From Emiliania huxleyi CCMP1516 (taxonomy: Eukaryota; Haptophyta; Isochrysidales; Noelaerhabdaceae): a DNA stretch of 64,000 bases. Made by a program: the position numbers and the translations under genes. A model generated the notes under the pieces. The model did not search any database. It saw only the letters and a list, made by a program, of their open reading frames with translations, and was not told the origin of the DNA. Positions 20,378-32,725 of this stretch are shown one piece after another (the first letter of the stretch is position 1; each line of letters opens with the position of its first letter). The stretch covers positions 109,192 through 173,191 of the forward strand of contig NW_005196456.1 in NCBI RefSeq assembly GCF_000372725.1, written 5' to 3'.

Positions 20378-20832
20378 ACACCCTCCCGCCAACTGTCTGA
20401 AAGGGCAATATAACCAGGTTCGTTGTGAAGAGTGGGCGCGCCACCCAAGAGCCTAGGTAGGTGCGGATCGGCAAGGCGCAACGATCTTTTTGCCTTATTA
20501 CATCATCCTTGGGTTGTGATCTAAGAACTTGAAAGCAACCACGCACCAGGGGTTAGAGCCTGTTTTTGCCACTTCGTTAGCTCTCCAGGGGTCTCTAATC
20601 TTGAAATCCGAGACCCAAATATCAGACCTTGCTTCAAAATCAAAGGTTTGCTTGCCACTGCGTTGCCCGGCGCCCGCGCCTAATTTTCCTTAGGGTCGCG
20701 CTGCGTCTCACATTTGTCCGTGCGCGCTCCCAGCGCCGAGCCGCGGCTCCACGCGCCACCTGGGCTGCCTCTGGCACGGCCGGGGTCCGCCGAGAGGCTG
20801 GGCTTGGCCGGCGGCGCGACGCGTGGCCTGTG

Positions 20833-21530
20833 CTGCGGCCATCTCGGACGTTCAAGCGGCGCCAGCCAGCGGCTCGGCCGCGCATCCTTCACACACGCCG
20901 CCACGACCGGGATGAGAGGGCCCGGTGTCGAGCCCTGGTGCGAGCTGCATGCGAGGGGCGGCTATGGCCACAGCAGGTTCACCAGATGGACGTCAAAGCT
21001 GCCGTCGGCGTGCTGTCGTGGGGAGAGCCCGAGACCGCTGCAGAGGAGCCGAGTGCAGTGGCGAGCCAGAGGCTACCTGGGTCGCCAAGTGGTGGTCCTT
21101 GCCCATTCTGAGCAGGGCTGTGCTTTGGTGGGGCTGTGCTTGAGCATGTGTGAACTGGGAGTGCGTGCCGGCGGTGTCTGTGGGTGAAACAGGCGTGTGT
21201 GAGGCTGCAAGAGCCGTGGTATGAGCCAGAGTGAGCTTCATCACCCAAAGTAAGGACGGTCTGGGACAGCCCAGGCTTGATCCTGATGGGCCTGGGCCAG
21301 GAGAGCGACAGAGAAGGCGAGCTGGCGAGCTGGGAAGCCGCTTCGTCGGCATGGCCGGTGTGCGTGTTCACACGAGATGCAAGTGCCAAAAAGCGTTGTT
21401 TGCGGCTATTGCTCAAAACTGTGGGAGAGAAGGCCTACATATTATGACTGTACCCATGACTCTGGTGCATGAGGGCTGCGGGACGGGACGTATCGCGGTC
21501 GTTGGCGCCGATGATGACCTCCGGAAAGCC
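20833..21530 (+). repeat. Left arm of a ~700-bp inverted repeat
   Basis: The segment from GCTGCGGCCATCTCGGACGT to past 21500 is found as reverse complement at 22450-23155. Checked anchors: 20833-20862 against about 23125-23155, and 21301-21400 against about 22600-22700. Fainter matches continue outward (20590-20640 against 23300-23375). Confidence 0.8.
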
Positions 21531-22046
21531 CTCGCAATCGCCTCGGATGGGGTCTACCGGGGACAATCTCGAGCCCTCTCCTTGGCACCACGAGCCGGTG
21601 TGGGCTTGAAGACCCGAGTTGAGTGCGGTTTCAGACACCTCAGGCCTGCTACTGATAGGCCTGGGCCTGGAGAGCAACAGAGAAGGCGAGGTGGTGAGCT
21701 GAGAGGCTGGAGAGTCCGCGGGTGACCTTGTCACGATGCAAGTGCCAAAAAGCGTTGTTTGCGGCTATTGCTCAAAACTGTGGGAGAGAAGGCCTACATA
21801 TTATGACTGTACCCATGACTCTGGTGCATGAGGGCTGCGGGTCGGGACGTATCGCGGTCGTTGGCGCCGATAATGACCTCCGTAATGCCCTCGCAATCGC
21901 CTCGGATGGGGTCTACCGGGGACAATCTCGAGCCCTCTCCGTGGCATCACGAGCCAATGTGGGCTTGAAGACCCAAGATAAGTGTGGTTTCAGACACCTC
22001 AGGCTTGCTACGGATGGGCCTGGGCCTGGAGAGCAACAGAGAAGGC
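21376..22046 (+). repeat. 359-bp tandem units running into an assembly gap
   Basis: GATGCAAGTGCCAAAAAGCG starts at 21376 and again at 21735, and the two units match closely for about 310 bases. A third, inverted copy lies at about 22390-22620. The second unit runs into the gap at 22047. Each copy opens with a short frame, MQVPKSVVCGYCSKLWER, holding a CxxC pair; a protein is not established. Confidence 0.8.
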
Positions 22047-22146
22047 NNNNNNNNNNNNNNNNNNNNNNNNNNNNNNNNNNNNNNNNNNNNNNNNNNNNNN
22101 NNNNNNNNNNNNNNNNNNNNNNNNNNNNNNNNNNNNNNNNNNNNNN
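22047..22146. other. Assembly gap of 100 N
   Basis: One hundred N bases lie inside the inverted repeat. A fixed gap length in a repeat usually marks a scaffold join, so true size and order are unknown. Confidence 0.98.
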
Positions 22147-22449
22147 GGCACGCATTAGCGGCAGCATATGGTACGGTGCGCGTAATTGAGCAGGAGTTGT
22201 GCGCGCCGCAAGTAGCGCGCTGGCCTGGGACAAGTCGATATGGCGTCGTGCGCAGCATACGTTGGTCGGGACGCGTCTAGGTCATTTTCGGGAATACCCG
22301 TACTTTGTCGCTCTCCTGGCCCAGGCCCACCAGTAGCAAGCCTGAGTTGTCCCAGACCGCACTTGTTTTGGGTCTTCAAGCTCATACCGGCTCGTGATGC
22401 TCCGGTGTAGGGCTCGAGAGCACTCCCGGAGGCCCGGGCCGAGCAATTG

Positions 22450-23155
22450 TGAGGGCTTTCCGGAGGTCATCATCGGCGCCACCGACCGTGATATGTCCCG
22501 ACCCACAGCCCTCATGCGCATTAGGCGCATGGATGCAGTCATAGTATGTAGGCCTTCTCTCCCACAGTTTTGAGCAATAGCCGCAAACAACGCTTTTTGG
22601 CACTTGCATCTCTCTCTCGTGTGAACACGCACACCCCATGCCGACGAAGCGGCTTCCCAGCTCGCCAGCTCGCCTTCTCTGTCGCTCTCCTGGCCCAGAC
22701 CCATCAGGATCAAGCCTGGGCTGTCCCAGACCGTCCTTACTTTGGGTGATGAAGCTCACTCTGGCTCATACCACGGCTCTTGCAGCCTCACACACGCCTG
22801 TTTCACCCACAGACACCGCCGGCACGCACTCCCAGTTCACACATGCTCAAGCACAGCCCCACCAAAGCACAGCCCTGCTCAGAATGGTCATGGACCACCA
22901 CTTGGCAGCCGTGGAAGCCCCACATCCGCTGCTTTTCTCGGCTCCTCTCAATGCGTGTCGGGCACCGCCACGACAGCACGCCGACGGCAAGCTTTTGAGA
23001 TCCATCTGGTGGACCTGCTGTGGCCACAGCCGCCCCTCACATGAAGCTCGCACCAGGGCTCGACACCGGGCCCTCTCATCCCGGTCGTGGCGGCGTGTGT
23101 GAAGGATGCGCGGCCGAGCCGCTGGCTGGCGCCGCTTGAACGTCCGAGATGGCCG
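22450..23155 (-). repeat. Right arm of the ~700-bp inverted repeat
   Basis: Reverse complement of 20833-21530, with small indels. No gene is supported from 20400 to 24690 apart from these repeats. Confidence 0.8.
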
Positions 23156-23794
23156 CAGCACAGGCCATTGCTCAAACAATCGGCCGGTGCGTCGTTCGGC
23201 CCACGGCGATGGGCCTGGTCGATTTCAGCCGACGGGATGGCAGCAGGGCCGCGTGCGGGGCCTGCGCTTGGATTGCCCCGTCGGGCGCAGGCTTTATTAG
23301 AGACCCCGAAGGCGAAGCATTGGCAAAAACTGCTCTCATGGCCCTCTATTTCCGGGGTCAGATATTTGGGTCTCGATATCGGATGCGGTGCAGTGCGGAC
23401 TGGTGGCCCGAGGCGCCGACCCTGAGCAAAGGTGCGACTGCGTCTCGGTCGTGCGCCCCACTGTGCCATTCTTTCGAGGGGGCTGAGGCGCTGTGTGTAT
23501 CGCGCGCGCCTTGTTTCATGAAGTATGTTGAATGTATCGACGATCGAGATAGATCGGAAGGGAAAACAACAGATCCGACCAATGACTGGGACACCCGCGG
23601 TATGGGTGGACGCAAGACGGTAGACGGGCGGTGACGGTCACACGGGAGCGGCACACAGATCCACAAGACAAGACACTCAGCCAACGGGGCTGCCACACAT
23701 CCTGAGCTTCCCTCGTCACCCTATCGGGAGGTGAAACGTGCATACCGCGTGCGCTGCCATGCGGATGTCGATTTCTTCTCTACATGAGCGCCCA

Positions 23795-24668
23795 GCGAGC
23801 GAGTTCTTTACCAGGTTGCAACCCTTGTTCCGCACTGTGCTGTGAACAGAGCACCAACCAACAGCTCTCAGGACCCCCCGGTGCTGGGGTGCTGCCAGCA
23901 ACCAACCAAGTCGAGCGGAGCAGCGTCGTTCCGATGTTTCGGCGGGCACTTCTCACCTAAGTCCTTGTGGCGGGCCGCCAGGCCCGGAAGCAGATGCCGA
24001 CGAGGATCAGACACGGCGCGCTATCTGGGCTCGGAGGTCGGCAAAAAGGTTGCGCAACCGACACCAGCGACCAGGATCGTCGATCGAGGTAGGTGCACGC
24101 TGCTGAAGCAGTGCACCTACATAGTGCGGGACCTGGGGCAGCAACCAACAACCTGGATGGGGACGGGGTGCTGCTCAACCGGCGGCAAACAGCAGCGTTC
24201 ACAGCGGAACAAGGGTTGCAACTTGGTACCGTAAGGTGCCGAACTTAAGGTAAGGTAGCTTGAGTTAGGGAGCCCTTTTCCTCTTACCGAACTCCTGTTC
24301 TAATGTGCCTAACTCCTGCTACCCACCTCTCGGTCCAGCCGGACCGGCACATACGGGCCCCGCGGCCCGCACCACTGAGGCATCTCCCTCCTACGCTGCG
24401 AACACCTTCGCTCAAGTACACGAGTGCCTACGCTACTAGATTCCCTACTCCTCCTCCTCCTCCTCCTCTTCCTCCTCCCCCTCCCGCCTCCTCCTCCTCC
24501 TCACTCGCCGCACCCTCGTCGTCCGAGTCGGCGCCGGCCGTCGGACCAAAAAAGAAATCCCGGGGACCTAACTGCTGCTACCCGGTGCCTAACTCAGTGC
24601 AAAGCACCTAACCTAACTCAAGCTACCTTACCTTAAGTTCGGCACCTTGCGGTAAAGAACTCGCTCGC
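23795..24668. mobile_element. Outer MITE-like element, split by a second element
   Basis: The right end (24607-24668) reads, in reverse complement, GCGAGCGAGTTCTTTACCGC then AAGGTGCCGAACTTAAGGTA. On the left the same sequence is found in two pieces: GCGAGCGAGTTCTTTACC at 23795-23812 and AAGGTGCCGAACTTAAGGTA from about 24233. The interruption is the element at 23813-24226. Confidence 0.8.
23813..24226. mobile_element. Inner element inserted in the outer element's terminal repeat
   Basis: The ends are inverted: AGGTTGCAACCCTTGTTCCG on the left and CGGAACAAGGGTTGCAACTT on the right. It is flanked by TACC on both sides (23809-23812 and 24227-24230), a likely 4-bp target-site duplication. It is 414 bp long and includes a smaller hairpin, GTAGGTGCACGCTGCTGAAGC with GCACCTAC, near 24088-24120. 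No transposase is encoded. Confidence 0.75.
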
Positions 24669-24694
24669 GGCCATCTCACCTCACACCTCCCTCG

Positions 24695-25321
24695 ATGAAG
24701 TCGCTCTTGCTCTCACCGAGCCACGTGCTCGCGACGCCACGCGGCTGGACGAGCCTCTCGCCCGACGCGTTTCCGCCCTCTGCCCGCTACGGCGAAATTC
24801 ACTGCGTCGGTGCCGGGTCGCTGCTTCTCTGGTTAATGCTAAAGGCTGGATGCGCCCCGCGCTCGACGCTCATCGTCTGTCACGGCCCGCTCGTGTTGCC
24901 GACGCCTTCGTCATGTGCGGCCTGGCTTCGGTCCGACGGCCGCGACGCCAGCCCGGCCGACGATTTCGAGTGGCGGAGGCAGGCGATTGCACTCGGCGCG
25001 GGCGGGGCCCTGCGCAGCCGGCCGTGGCTGGAGCCGTTGCTGCGCACCGTCGCCACCGGCCAGGCAACGGTCCTCGCGGACGACCTTCGCTCGCTTCAGT
25101 CGCGGTGGGAGCGGTCGGGCCGGCTGGTCCACCTGCCTCTGCACGAGGCAGGGGGTGAGGTAGGCGACACCTCCTGGGACCTCCAGCAGCGGCAGCAGCA
25201 GATGGAGTTTATGCCGACGACGGCGCCGCTCCTGCCGCGAGACCGGCTCCATCCCGACGCGATCGTGCGCTGCGCCGAGGACGAGTGCGATTGGCTCCTG
25301 CCTGTGCCCTGGAGCCAATGA
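24695..25321 (+). CDS. Hypothetical protein, 208 aa
   Basis: An open frame runs from ATG 24695 to TGA 25321. It begins only 27 bases after the outer MITE. The protein is mixed and globular-looking: GEIHCVGAGSLLLWLMLKAG, STLIVCHGPLVLP, WERSGRLVHLPLHEAG, with a Gln run (QQRQQQM) and several Trp. I do not recognise the family. The hydrophobic stretch near residues 40-52 is too short for a confident membrane segment. Composition (few Pro/Ala runs, several Trp and Cys) favours a real gene. A minus-strand frame overlaps it but has lower-complexity composition. Confidence 0.45.
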   Translation: MKSLLLSPSHVLATPRGWTSLSPDAFPPSARYGEIHCVGAGSLLLWLMLKAGCAPRSTLIVCHGPLVLPTPSSCAAWLRSDGRDASPADDFEWRRQAIALGAGGALRSRPWLEPLLRTVATGQATVLADDLRSLQSRWERSGRLVHLPLHEAGGEVGDTSWDLQQRQQQMEFMPTTAPLLPRDRLHPDAIVRCAEDECDWLLPVPWSQ

Positions 25322-25904
25322 ACACTTGGGAGAAGCTGTAGCCGAACCGCGAGTCCCCCCAGACCCACGATGATCCGTGTGCATGTTTGACCGTCTGTAT
25401 AGCGTCTCTCTTCCCGAGACCCGCTCCTATTACCAAAAGCTGGCTCAGCCGCCTCCCGGCGCGGACACGCAACGGCTGTTTAGCAGCGAGCACCTGCCTG
25501 CCCTTTCGCTAGTACGCCGCGCGGTGCGCGAAAAGTCAAAAGAAACCAAGTCCGCGCTGTGGGCTGTGTTTGGGTTTCTATGTTTGCATGATGACCAACC
25601 GCGAGCGTCCCACTGAGGCTCCCAGGATCTTCGTCATCACACGCATGCCGCTCGGAGCGTATGGCGAACGGATTTCCCCAAGGGCTCTTGCGTCTTGGGG
25701 TGTGTGATAGAGCGAGCTTAATTCCGTTTTAAAATTCTTTTTCTTTTTTGTTAGTGCCAGTACGCGCCAGTCCCGTGCCCAGTGTTGCGCGTGGGAGTCG
25801 TCCTAAAATTCTTTTTCTGCCTGTGATAGTACTAGCACGTAGCTTTGAATTCTTTTAAAGGGCACAGTCATGGACGGCATTTTTACGGCATCGACGACCC
25901 ACAG
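25322..25904. other. Intergenic region and 5' leader
   Basis: No confident gene. Two AATTCTTTT words (about 25806-25816 and 25848-25856) and GTGATAGTACTAGCACG (25823-25839) lie just before the next gene. CGCCAGTCCCGTGCCCAGTG at about 25767 is the inverse of a word at about 28506. An ATG at 25870 opens a 32-codon frame overlapping the main start at 25905 in another frame and could act as an upstream ORF. Confidence 0.4.
25823..25857 (+). promoter_or_regulatory. Putative promoter/start-region words
   Basis: The exact 17-base match to 3832-3848 (GTGATAGTACTAGCACG) is followed by GAATTCTTTTAAAGG. The function is inferred only from recurrence and from position upstream of start codons. Confidence 0.35.
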
Positions 25905-28024
<2,120 letters not shown>

Positions 28025-28780
28025 AGCACATGTCTAAGTCTCGCGAGTACCTCCACGGCGGCCAGGCCAGGCGCAACCTCGGGGATGTGAAAAAAAACGC
28101 AGATGTGCGACATCCCAAGCTCGGGTTGAAAGAAAGACAGAAAACGGACATCCCAAGCTAGGGCTGCCGGCTGGGTGTCGAGAGGTCGCGAGGACAGACT
28201 TACACACGTCCGCACCTTTCGCAGGATTTTCGCAAAAGCGAGCGGGAGGGGTCGGTGTCGCATCGCGGCGCGGCAGCGGCGCGGATAGGCAGCTGGGCAC
28301 AGGCTGCAGGCCGCAGGGGATCTATCTCGGCAAATCTCGGCGGATCCCTCGCTCTCGGGGACTCGGGCACTTATTCATCTGACCACCTCATCTGAGGGCT
28401 GCTACGCGATCGGCCGCGCTCGGGTGTGCGGAAGACTAGCGAGGTCGCGCGTAGCTGGGGAGTAAAGAAAGAAAAAGAATTCAACAAAACTCCCTCGCAC
28501 AACACTGGGCACGGGACTGGCGCGAAAAAGAAAGAAAACCGAGAGAGCTCAGAGATTTTTAAAACCGACAACTTTTGAGCGACAACCCAAGCAAGGGAGG
28601 GATGGGAGGACGGCACGCCGCCACCACACAGGGATTTTAAGGAGAGGGGTGTGATGCGGTAGCTGGGGAGTAAAGAAACAAAAAGGGGAGTGTGTTTCGA
28701 CGCCCATCGGGAATTATTTTTTGAGCAACAAAACGGCGCTTTGCTTTGCAGCGCGGAAAAAGGACGTGAACGGGGGCTCA
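28025..28780. other. Repeat-rich intergenic region
   Basis: No gene is recognised. GAAAGACAGAAAACGGACAT-type words (about 28128) and TAGCTGGGGAGTAAAGAAA (28453 and 28661) are repeated. Bases 28581-28649 are a dispersed repeat. Confidence 0.5.
28581..28649 (+). repeat. Dispersed repeat, copies at 48723-48787 and (inverted) 18784-18820
   Basis: GGCACGCCGCCACCACACAG followed by GGATTTTAAGGAGAGGGGT is shared almost exactly with 48723-48787; both are preceded by ACAACCCAA and GGAGGGATGGGAG. A partial inverted copy is at 18784-18820. Confidence 0.85.
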
Positions 28781-29611
28781 ATGCTGACCGAGACCCGGCC
28801 CGGCCGTCCGGTCGTCATATCCCGCGGCCGCACACGCGCGCGACCCATCGTGATCACGCTGCTCGCCGCCGCCCTCGGCACCGTTTTGTTCTCTGCAGCG
28901 GCGAGACCGCGGCCGGCCGACGCCAACATTGACCCGAAAATTGCCGCCTTGCTCTCACCCAAGCCGCCCGACGCCAACCAGAACCCACACGCCAACTACA
29001 TCGCCCCAGACGCCAACTACGTTGACGTTGACCCCGACGCACCACCCGTGGAAAAGGGCGAGGTCTACTGGCCGCTCACCGGCGGAGAAGGCGAGTTGGT
29101 GGCGGAGGAGAAGACGCGCGAGCGGGGCATCTTTGGCGGCGGCGGCCTCTTCGGCGGCGGCGGCACAAACGGCCAGTGCTCCTCGGAGGCGTACGCGTTT
29201 TGCTGCGGTGTCGGGACGACTTGCGTGTGCGGCAAGGGCATGAGCACCCCCGGCCAGTGTGGCAAGGCGGCGTGGCTGTACTGCTGCGACGTGGGCACGC
29301 CGTGCTACTGCTCGCTGCCCGGCAAGAAGGTCCTCGAGCAGCAGGAGGACCGGCGGCGCGAGGAGGAGGAGGAGCGCCGGCGGCAAGAGGAGCGGGAGCG
29401 CCGTCGGCAGGAGGAGTGGGAGAGGAACCACCGGCGCCCTTGGACGTCGGGCGGATACGGCGGAGGCGGCGGCGGCTACACCGGCGGAGGCGGCGGCTAC
29501 GGCTACCCTCAGGGCGGCGGCGGCGGCTACGGCGGCGGCGGCGGCGGCTACGGCGGCGGCGGCTACGGCGGCGGCGGCGGCTACGGAGGGCCCCTCCTAG
29601 GAGGGCGCTAG
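28781..29611 (+). CDS. Secreted or membrane-anchored Cys-module, Gly/Tyr-rich protein
   Basis: ATG at 28781 gives 276 residues. An uncleaved or cleaved hydrophobic segment (IVITLLAAALGTVLFSAAA) follows a basic N-terminus. Next come an Asn/Pro/Asp-rich stretch with repeated DANY and ANI words, a Gly-Phe stretch, and two similar Cys modules in tandem: GQCSSEAYAFCCGVGTTCVC and GQCGKAAWLYCCDVGTPCYC. A highly charged Arg/Glu helix (RRREEEEERRRQEERERRR) and a C-terminal GGYGGGGGGY repeat complete it. The duplicated Cys module resembles small extracellular folds; the Gly-Tyr tail resembles structural wall or scale proteins. Function unknown. An AATAAA lies 316 bases after the stop. The charged helix and Gly-Tyr repeats are separate low-complexity expansions. 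Confidence 0.75.
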   Translation: MLTETRPGRPVVISRGRTRARPIVITLLAAALGTVLFSAAARPRPADANIDPKIAALLSPKPPDANQNPHANYIAPDANYVDVDPDAPPVEKGEVYWPLTGGEGELVAEEKTRERGIFGGGGLFGGGGTNGQCSSEAYAFCCGVGTTCVCGKGMSTPGQCGKAAWLYCCDVGTPCYCSLPGKKVLEQQEDRRREEEEERRRQEERERRRQEEWERNHRRPWTSGGYGGGGGGYTGGGGGYGYPQGGGGGYGGGGGGYGGGGYGGGGGYGGPLLGGR

Positions 29612-29927
29612 TTGGCAACGAGGCCACGTGTGCATGGTCTGGTGACGTCGGCCGTGCCTGGCCCCGGCTAGATCTCTTCTGCGCCCTAGTGATGGCGACT
29701 GGAGGGCCTGGCAAGGTGTATTATTCTGTGTGTCCTTTGGTGCTTGCTACGCTGTGTTGGCAGGTGAGCTCGGGTGACGTGGTTTGTGCAAGCAAGTGTG
29801 TGAGCGGTCGTGGTCCGGGGCGGGGGGCGGGGCCGGGGGGGTTGTCCTACACGGCCGCTTCCTATCGCGAGCGTTGTGGGAAACCGCGCTGGCCCCCGTG
29901 ATGCTCAAAGGGGACATCAATCGGCTC

Positions 29928-29933
29928 AATAAA
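29928..29933 (+). terminator. AATAAA, possible polyadenylation signal
   Basis: AATAAAGAAAAAA follows the Cys/Gly-Tyr gene; no other plus-strand gene end is near. The C-run at about 29982-30000 lies just beyond. The rest of 29612-30043 holds no gene. Confidence 0.35.
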
Positions 29934-30043
29934 GAAAAAAGCCCGCGGATCGCTCGCGCGGCTCGGGACGTACTATTTGCCCCCCCCCCCCCCCCCCCCC
30001 GCCCTCCGTGACCATGTGGCAATCCCAAGTCGCACTCTCAAAC

Positions 30044-32521
30044 TCACGACGACAACTCCCCTTCCTCGGCATGGGACTCGTCGTACAGAGCGCGGCGCGC
30101 GCGGTCATCCTCGACCGTCGGAGGCATCGTGCCGGCCCGCTTGAGCGGGCCGCCGCCGCTGATTCTCGCAGAGCTGCCCGCCGAGCCGCGGCCATGGAGC
30201 GGGTTGTGGGTCACCGAAGAGGCGCGCGGTGCCGCGCGTTGTTGCTTTTGCCGCAGCGCGACGGTGTCCCACTTGCGCAGCCGCGCTCCCGCCTCGAGCA
30301 CTGCGGGCGCCTCTGTCGCCGCCGGCCTCGAGGAGCTGTTCATAGAGGGCCGGCGGCGGCGCGCGTGCGGCTTCATGCAAGGCGAGGAGCCGCCGCCGGG
30401 TGTCGGCAGGGGGTCGAACAGCTGCTCGTCGGACTCGAGCGAGCCCTGCACCTGGCGGCAGAGCTGCGCAAAGGTGACGCGGCCGGCCTAAGAGAGGGAG
30501 CTGCGAGTGAAGAAACGAGGGCTGTGGGCTGCAGAGGTCGACGCGGCCGGCCTCGGAGGAGCAGCCCGCGATGCGGCGCAGGACGGCGTTGCCCCCGAGA
30601 GCGCGCATCGCCTCGAGAGCGTCCCTCGCGGAGACGGTGGCGAGGCCGTCCTCCGGCGCCGCGCGCTCCTCGAAGAAGGAGCGGAGCGCGAGGATCAGCG
30701 GCACCGCCGAGCCGTGGTCCGCCGGCCCCTCCCCCGTGTGCCAGTACACCATGTTGCCCGCGCCGAGCCGCCACGCGCGCAGCCCCGCGGCAGAGGCGCC
30801 CTCGGTCGCACCGCCGGTCGAGTCCGAAGCCTGGCGCGTCACGGGCGGCGTGCCCACCGGCGATATGGACCCGGGTCGCGCCATGATGGCCACCCTCGGC
30901 TGGCACAGGTCAAAGGCGACGGTTCGCGGCCGCTCGGACGGGTCGTGCCTCCGGTGGGGCGGGATGAGGGAGGCGACGGAGGCGGCGACAAACTCTGCGG
31001 GCGCGTCGGCGAAGTGCGGCTGCAGGGCGTGCTGGTGGCAGCCGCTCTCGACCAGGCAAGTTCGGACGCCGGCGAGGGAGCCCGCTCTGACGTCCGTGTC
31101 GAACCGGTCGCCCACGATGAGGACGCGGGAGCGGTCGCCTACTCCACACGACGGTCTCTTCCTGACTCCAGCTTTTCCGGTCGTGCTGCCCGCGCGAGGG
31201 GCACGCGGGAGCGGGCTCCTCCCCATCCCTGCTGGCGGAGCATGCCGAGTGCGTGCTCGACCATGTACTGGTTGCCTGAGTGAAAAAGACAAGGCCGTGA
31301 ACCAACCAACAGGACGAGCGCGCTCCCCCGACCACATGGTGTGCTCGCTGCCCTGCCCGCCGCCCTTGCCGCAGACGTGGATGCGATCTCCGCCGCTCGG
31401 GTGGAGGAGCGCGCGGAACATTGCGCAAAACATGCCCGGGCCGGGGAGGGGCATGTTGTCGGTGGACGGGTTGAAGGCGTCCTCTGCGGTGGCGATCAGG
31501 TGGGCGCCGTGAGACAGCAGAAAGGACGTCTTCTTGATCACGTCGTACGACCAGTCGGCGAAGCCCGCCTCGCCGGTGCGCGGGTCCGTCATCGCCGAGA
31601 TGGAGCCGTCAGAGAAGAGGACGACGTAGACAGGCCGGCCTGCCGCCGCCGCCGCCGCCCACTCACGCGCGGTGCCTGCGGCGAGAGGAGCCGAGATGAG
31701 CCGAGATGAGCCGAGATGAGCCGCCGCCGCCCACTCTTGGTGCCGTCGTCGAGCGTGGTCCGGATGTACCACGACGAGAAGAGCTGCGGCACCAGCGCCT
31801 GCAGCCGAGACGAGCCGAGGTCACAGCCGAGATGAGCCGAGATGAGCCGAGATGAGCCGAGATTGGCTGTGGGATTGGTCGAGACGAGAAGAGCGGTTGG
31901 TGCCAGCGCCTGCAGCCGCGCCCGCCAGAACGCGTCGCCGCGGTTGCCGCCGGCGATCACGAAACCGCGCGCCGCCGGCGGCAGCGTGTCAGCAAGGAAG
32001 CGGCACTGCGCCTGCGTTGCCGTCCAGATGTGCCGCTCCTGGCTGCCCGGGCCGAGGATGATACCGTTCCGCGAGAGCTTGGCGCGAACTCCGTCCGCGC
32101 CCTTGGCGCCCGTGTTGCTCAGGAAGACGTGCGGCTTGTGGCGCAGGACCGCGGCGTAGAACTCCGCCGCGCCCTCGATTGGCCCGGTCGGCGAGTAGAT
32201 GGTTCCGTCGAGGTCGATGAGGTACGCCTCGATGTCGCCGAGCGGCCAAGGGTCCGCGCTATCGTCGACATATACGTGGCTGCCGACACGCGCCGCGCCC
32301 GCATCAGCCGTCGCGCTCGCTGCGGCCGCACTGCCTCCTTCTCGCCCTTCTTGTGCATCAGCCGTCGCGCTCGCTGTGCCGCCTCCCGCTTTCGAGCTTC
32401 CCGAGCCGACGATGAATTGCAGCATGCGCGCCAGGATGGCCGCGGCGAGGAGAGTGAATGTGGCAGCCCGCGCCAAGTTCACAACCGAGTCCGAAGAGGC
32501 TGGCAGCAATGAGGCGTGCAT
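30044..32521 (-). CDS. HAD-family phosphatase (phosphoglycolate phosphatase-like) with membrane segment and C-terminal extension
   Basis: The ATG at 32521 opens exon 1 (to 31910). Exon 2 is 31798-31744 and exon 3 starts at 31675. An N-terminal hydrophobic segment (ATFTLLAAAILARMLQFI) is followed by an Ala/Ser linker and a HAD fold: motif 1 YLIDLDGTIYS (near 32215), motif 2 HVFLSNTGAKG, cap region, and motif 4 VLIVGDRFDTDVRAGSLAGV (near 31125) after NQYMVEHALGML. This order (DxDGT, SN-T, GDRxxTD) is that of the p-nitrophenylphosphatase/phosphoglycolate phosphatase group. After the HAD fold the frame continues for over 250 residues with AFDLCQPRVAIMARPG, SFFEERAAPEDGLATVSARDAL and a basic tail of unknown role. 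Introns show duplicated ends and GC donors. It is divergent from the MBD-PHD gene with 204 bp between start codons. Confidence 0.75.
31676..31743 (-). repeat. Tandem-duplication intron, 68 bp (GC-AG)
   Basis: On the coding strand the intron begins GCACCAAGAGTGGGCGGCGG and the next exon GCACCGCGCGTGAGTGGGCG. The filler is GGCTCATCTC repeats, i.e. CCGAGATGAG on the plus strand. The splice restores LDDGTAREWAAAAAAGRPVY. Confidence 0.8.
31799..31909 (-). repeat. Tandem-duplication intron, 111 bp (GC-AG)
   Basis: On the coding strand CTGCAG|GCGCTGGCACCAACC begins the intron and CTGCAG|GCGCTGGTGCCGCAG begins the exon, with both copies continuing to CTCTTCTCGTC. The filler is GGCTCATCTC repeats. 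The length is a multiple of three without a stop, so the frame reads through. Confidence 0.85.
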
Positions 32522-32725
32522 CGCTCCACCCAGCAGGAGATGGAGCCACGCGAAGAAGAAATTGCGATGCAGCTGGCCGCCACCACACCGGGGGAGTCGG
32601 AGAGAGGAGTGTTATGCGAGCTGGCCCGAATTCTTTCAACAGCTGCCCAGTCCGCAGGCTGGGCTGAGGCCGGAGCCCCGGGAGCAGGCCGACGACCCTG
32701 ACGTGGCCCGCCCACCCACGCGTCG

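Noticed and set aside
24911-25384. Minus-strand frame of 157 residues opposite the hypothetical gene at 24695
   Set aside because: Arg/Gln/Leu-rich and without motifs; the plus frame has an ATG and better composition, though neither is certain.
25377-25616. Plus frame of 79 residues
   Set aside because: Short, no motif, in a likely 3' flank or leader region; not strong enough to call.
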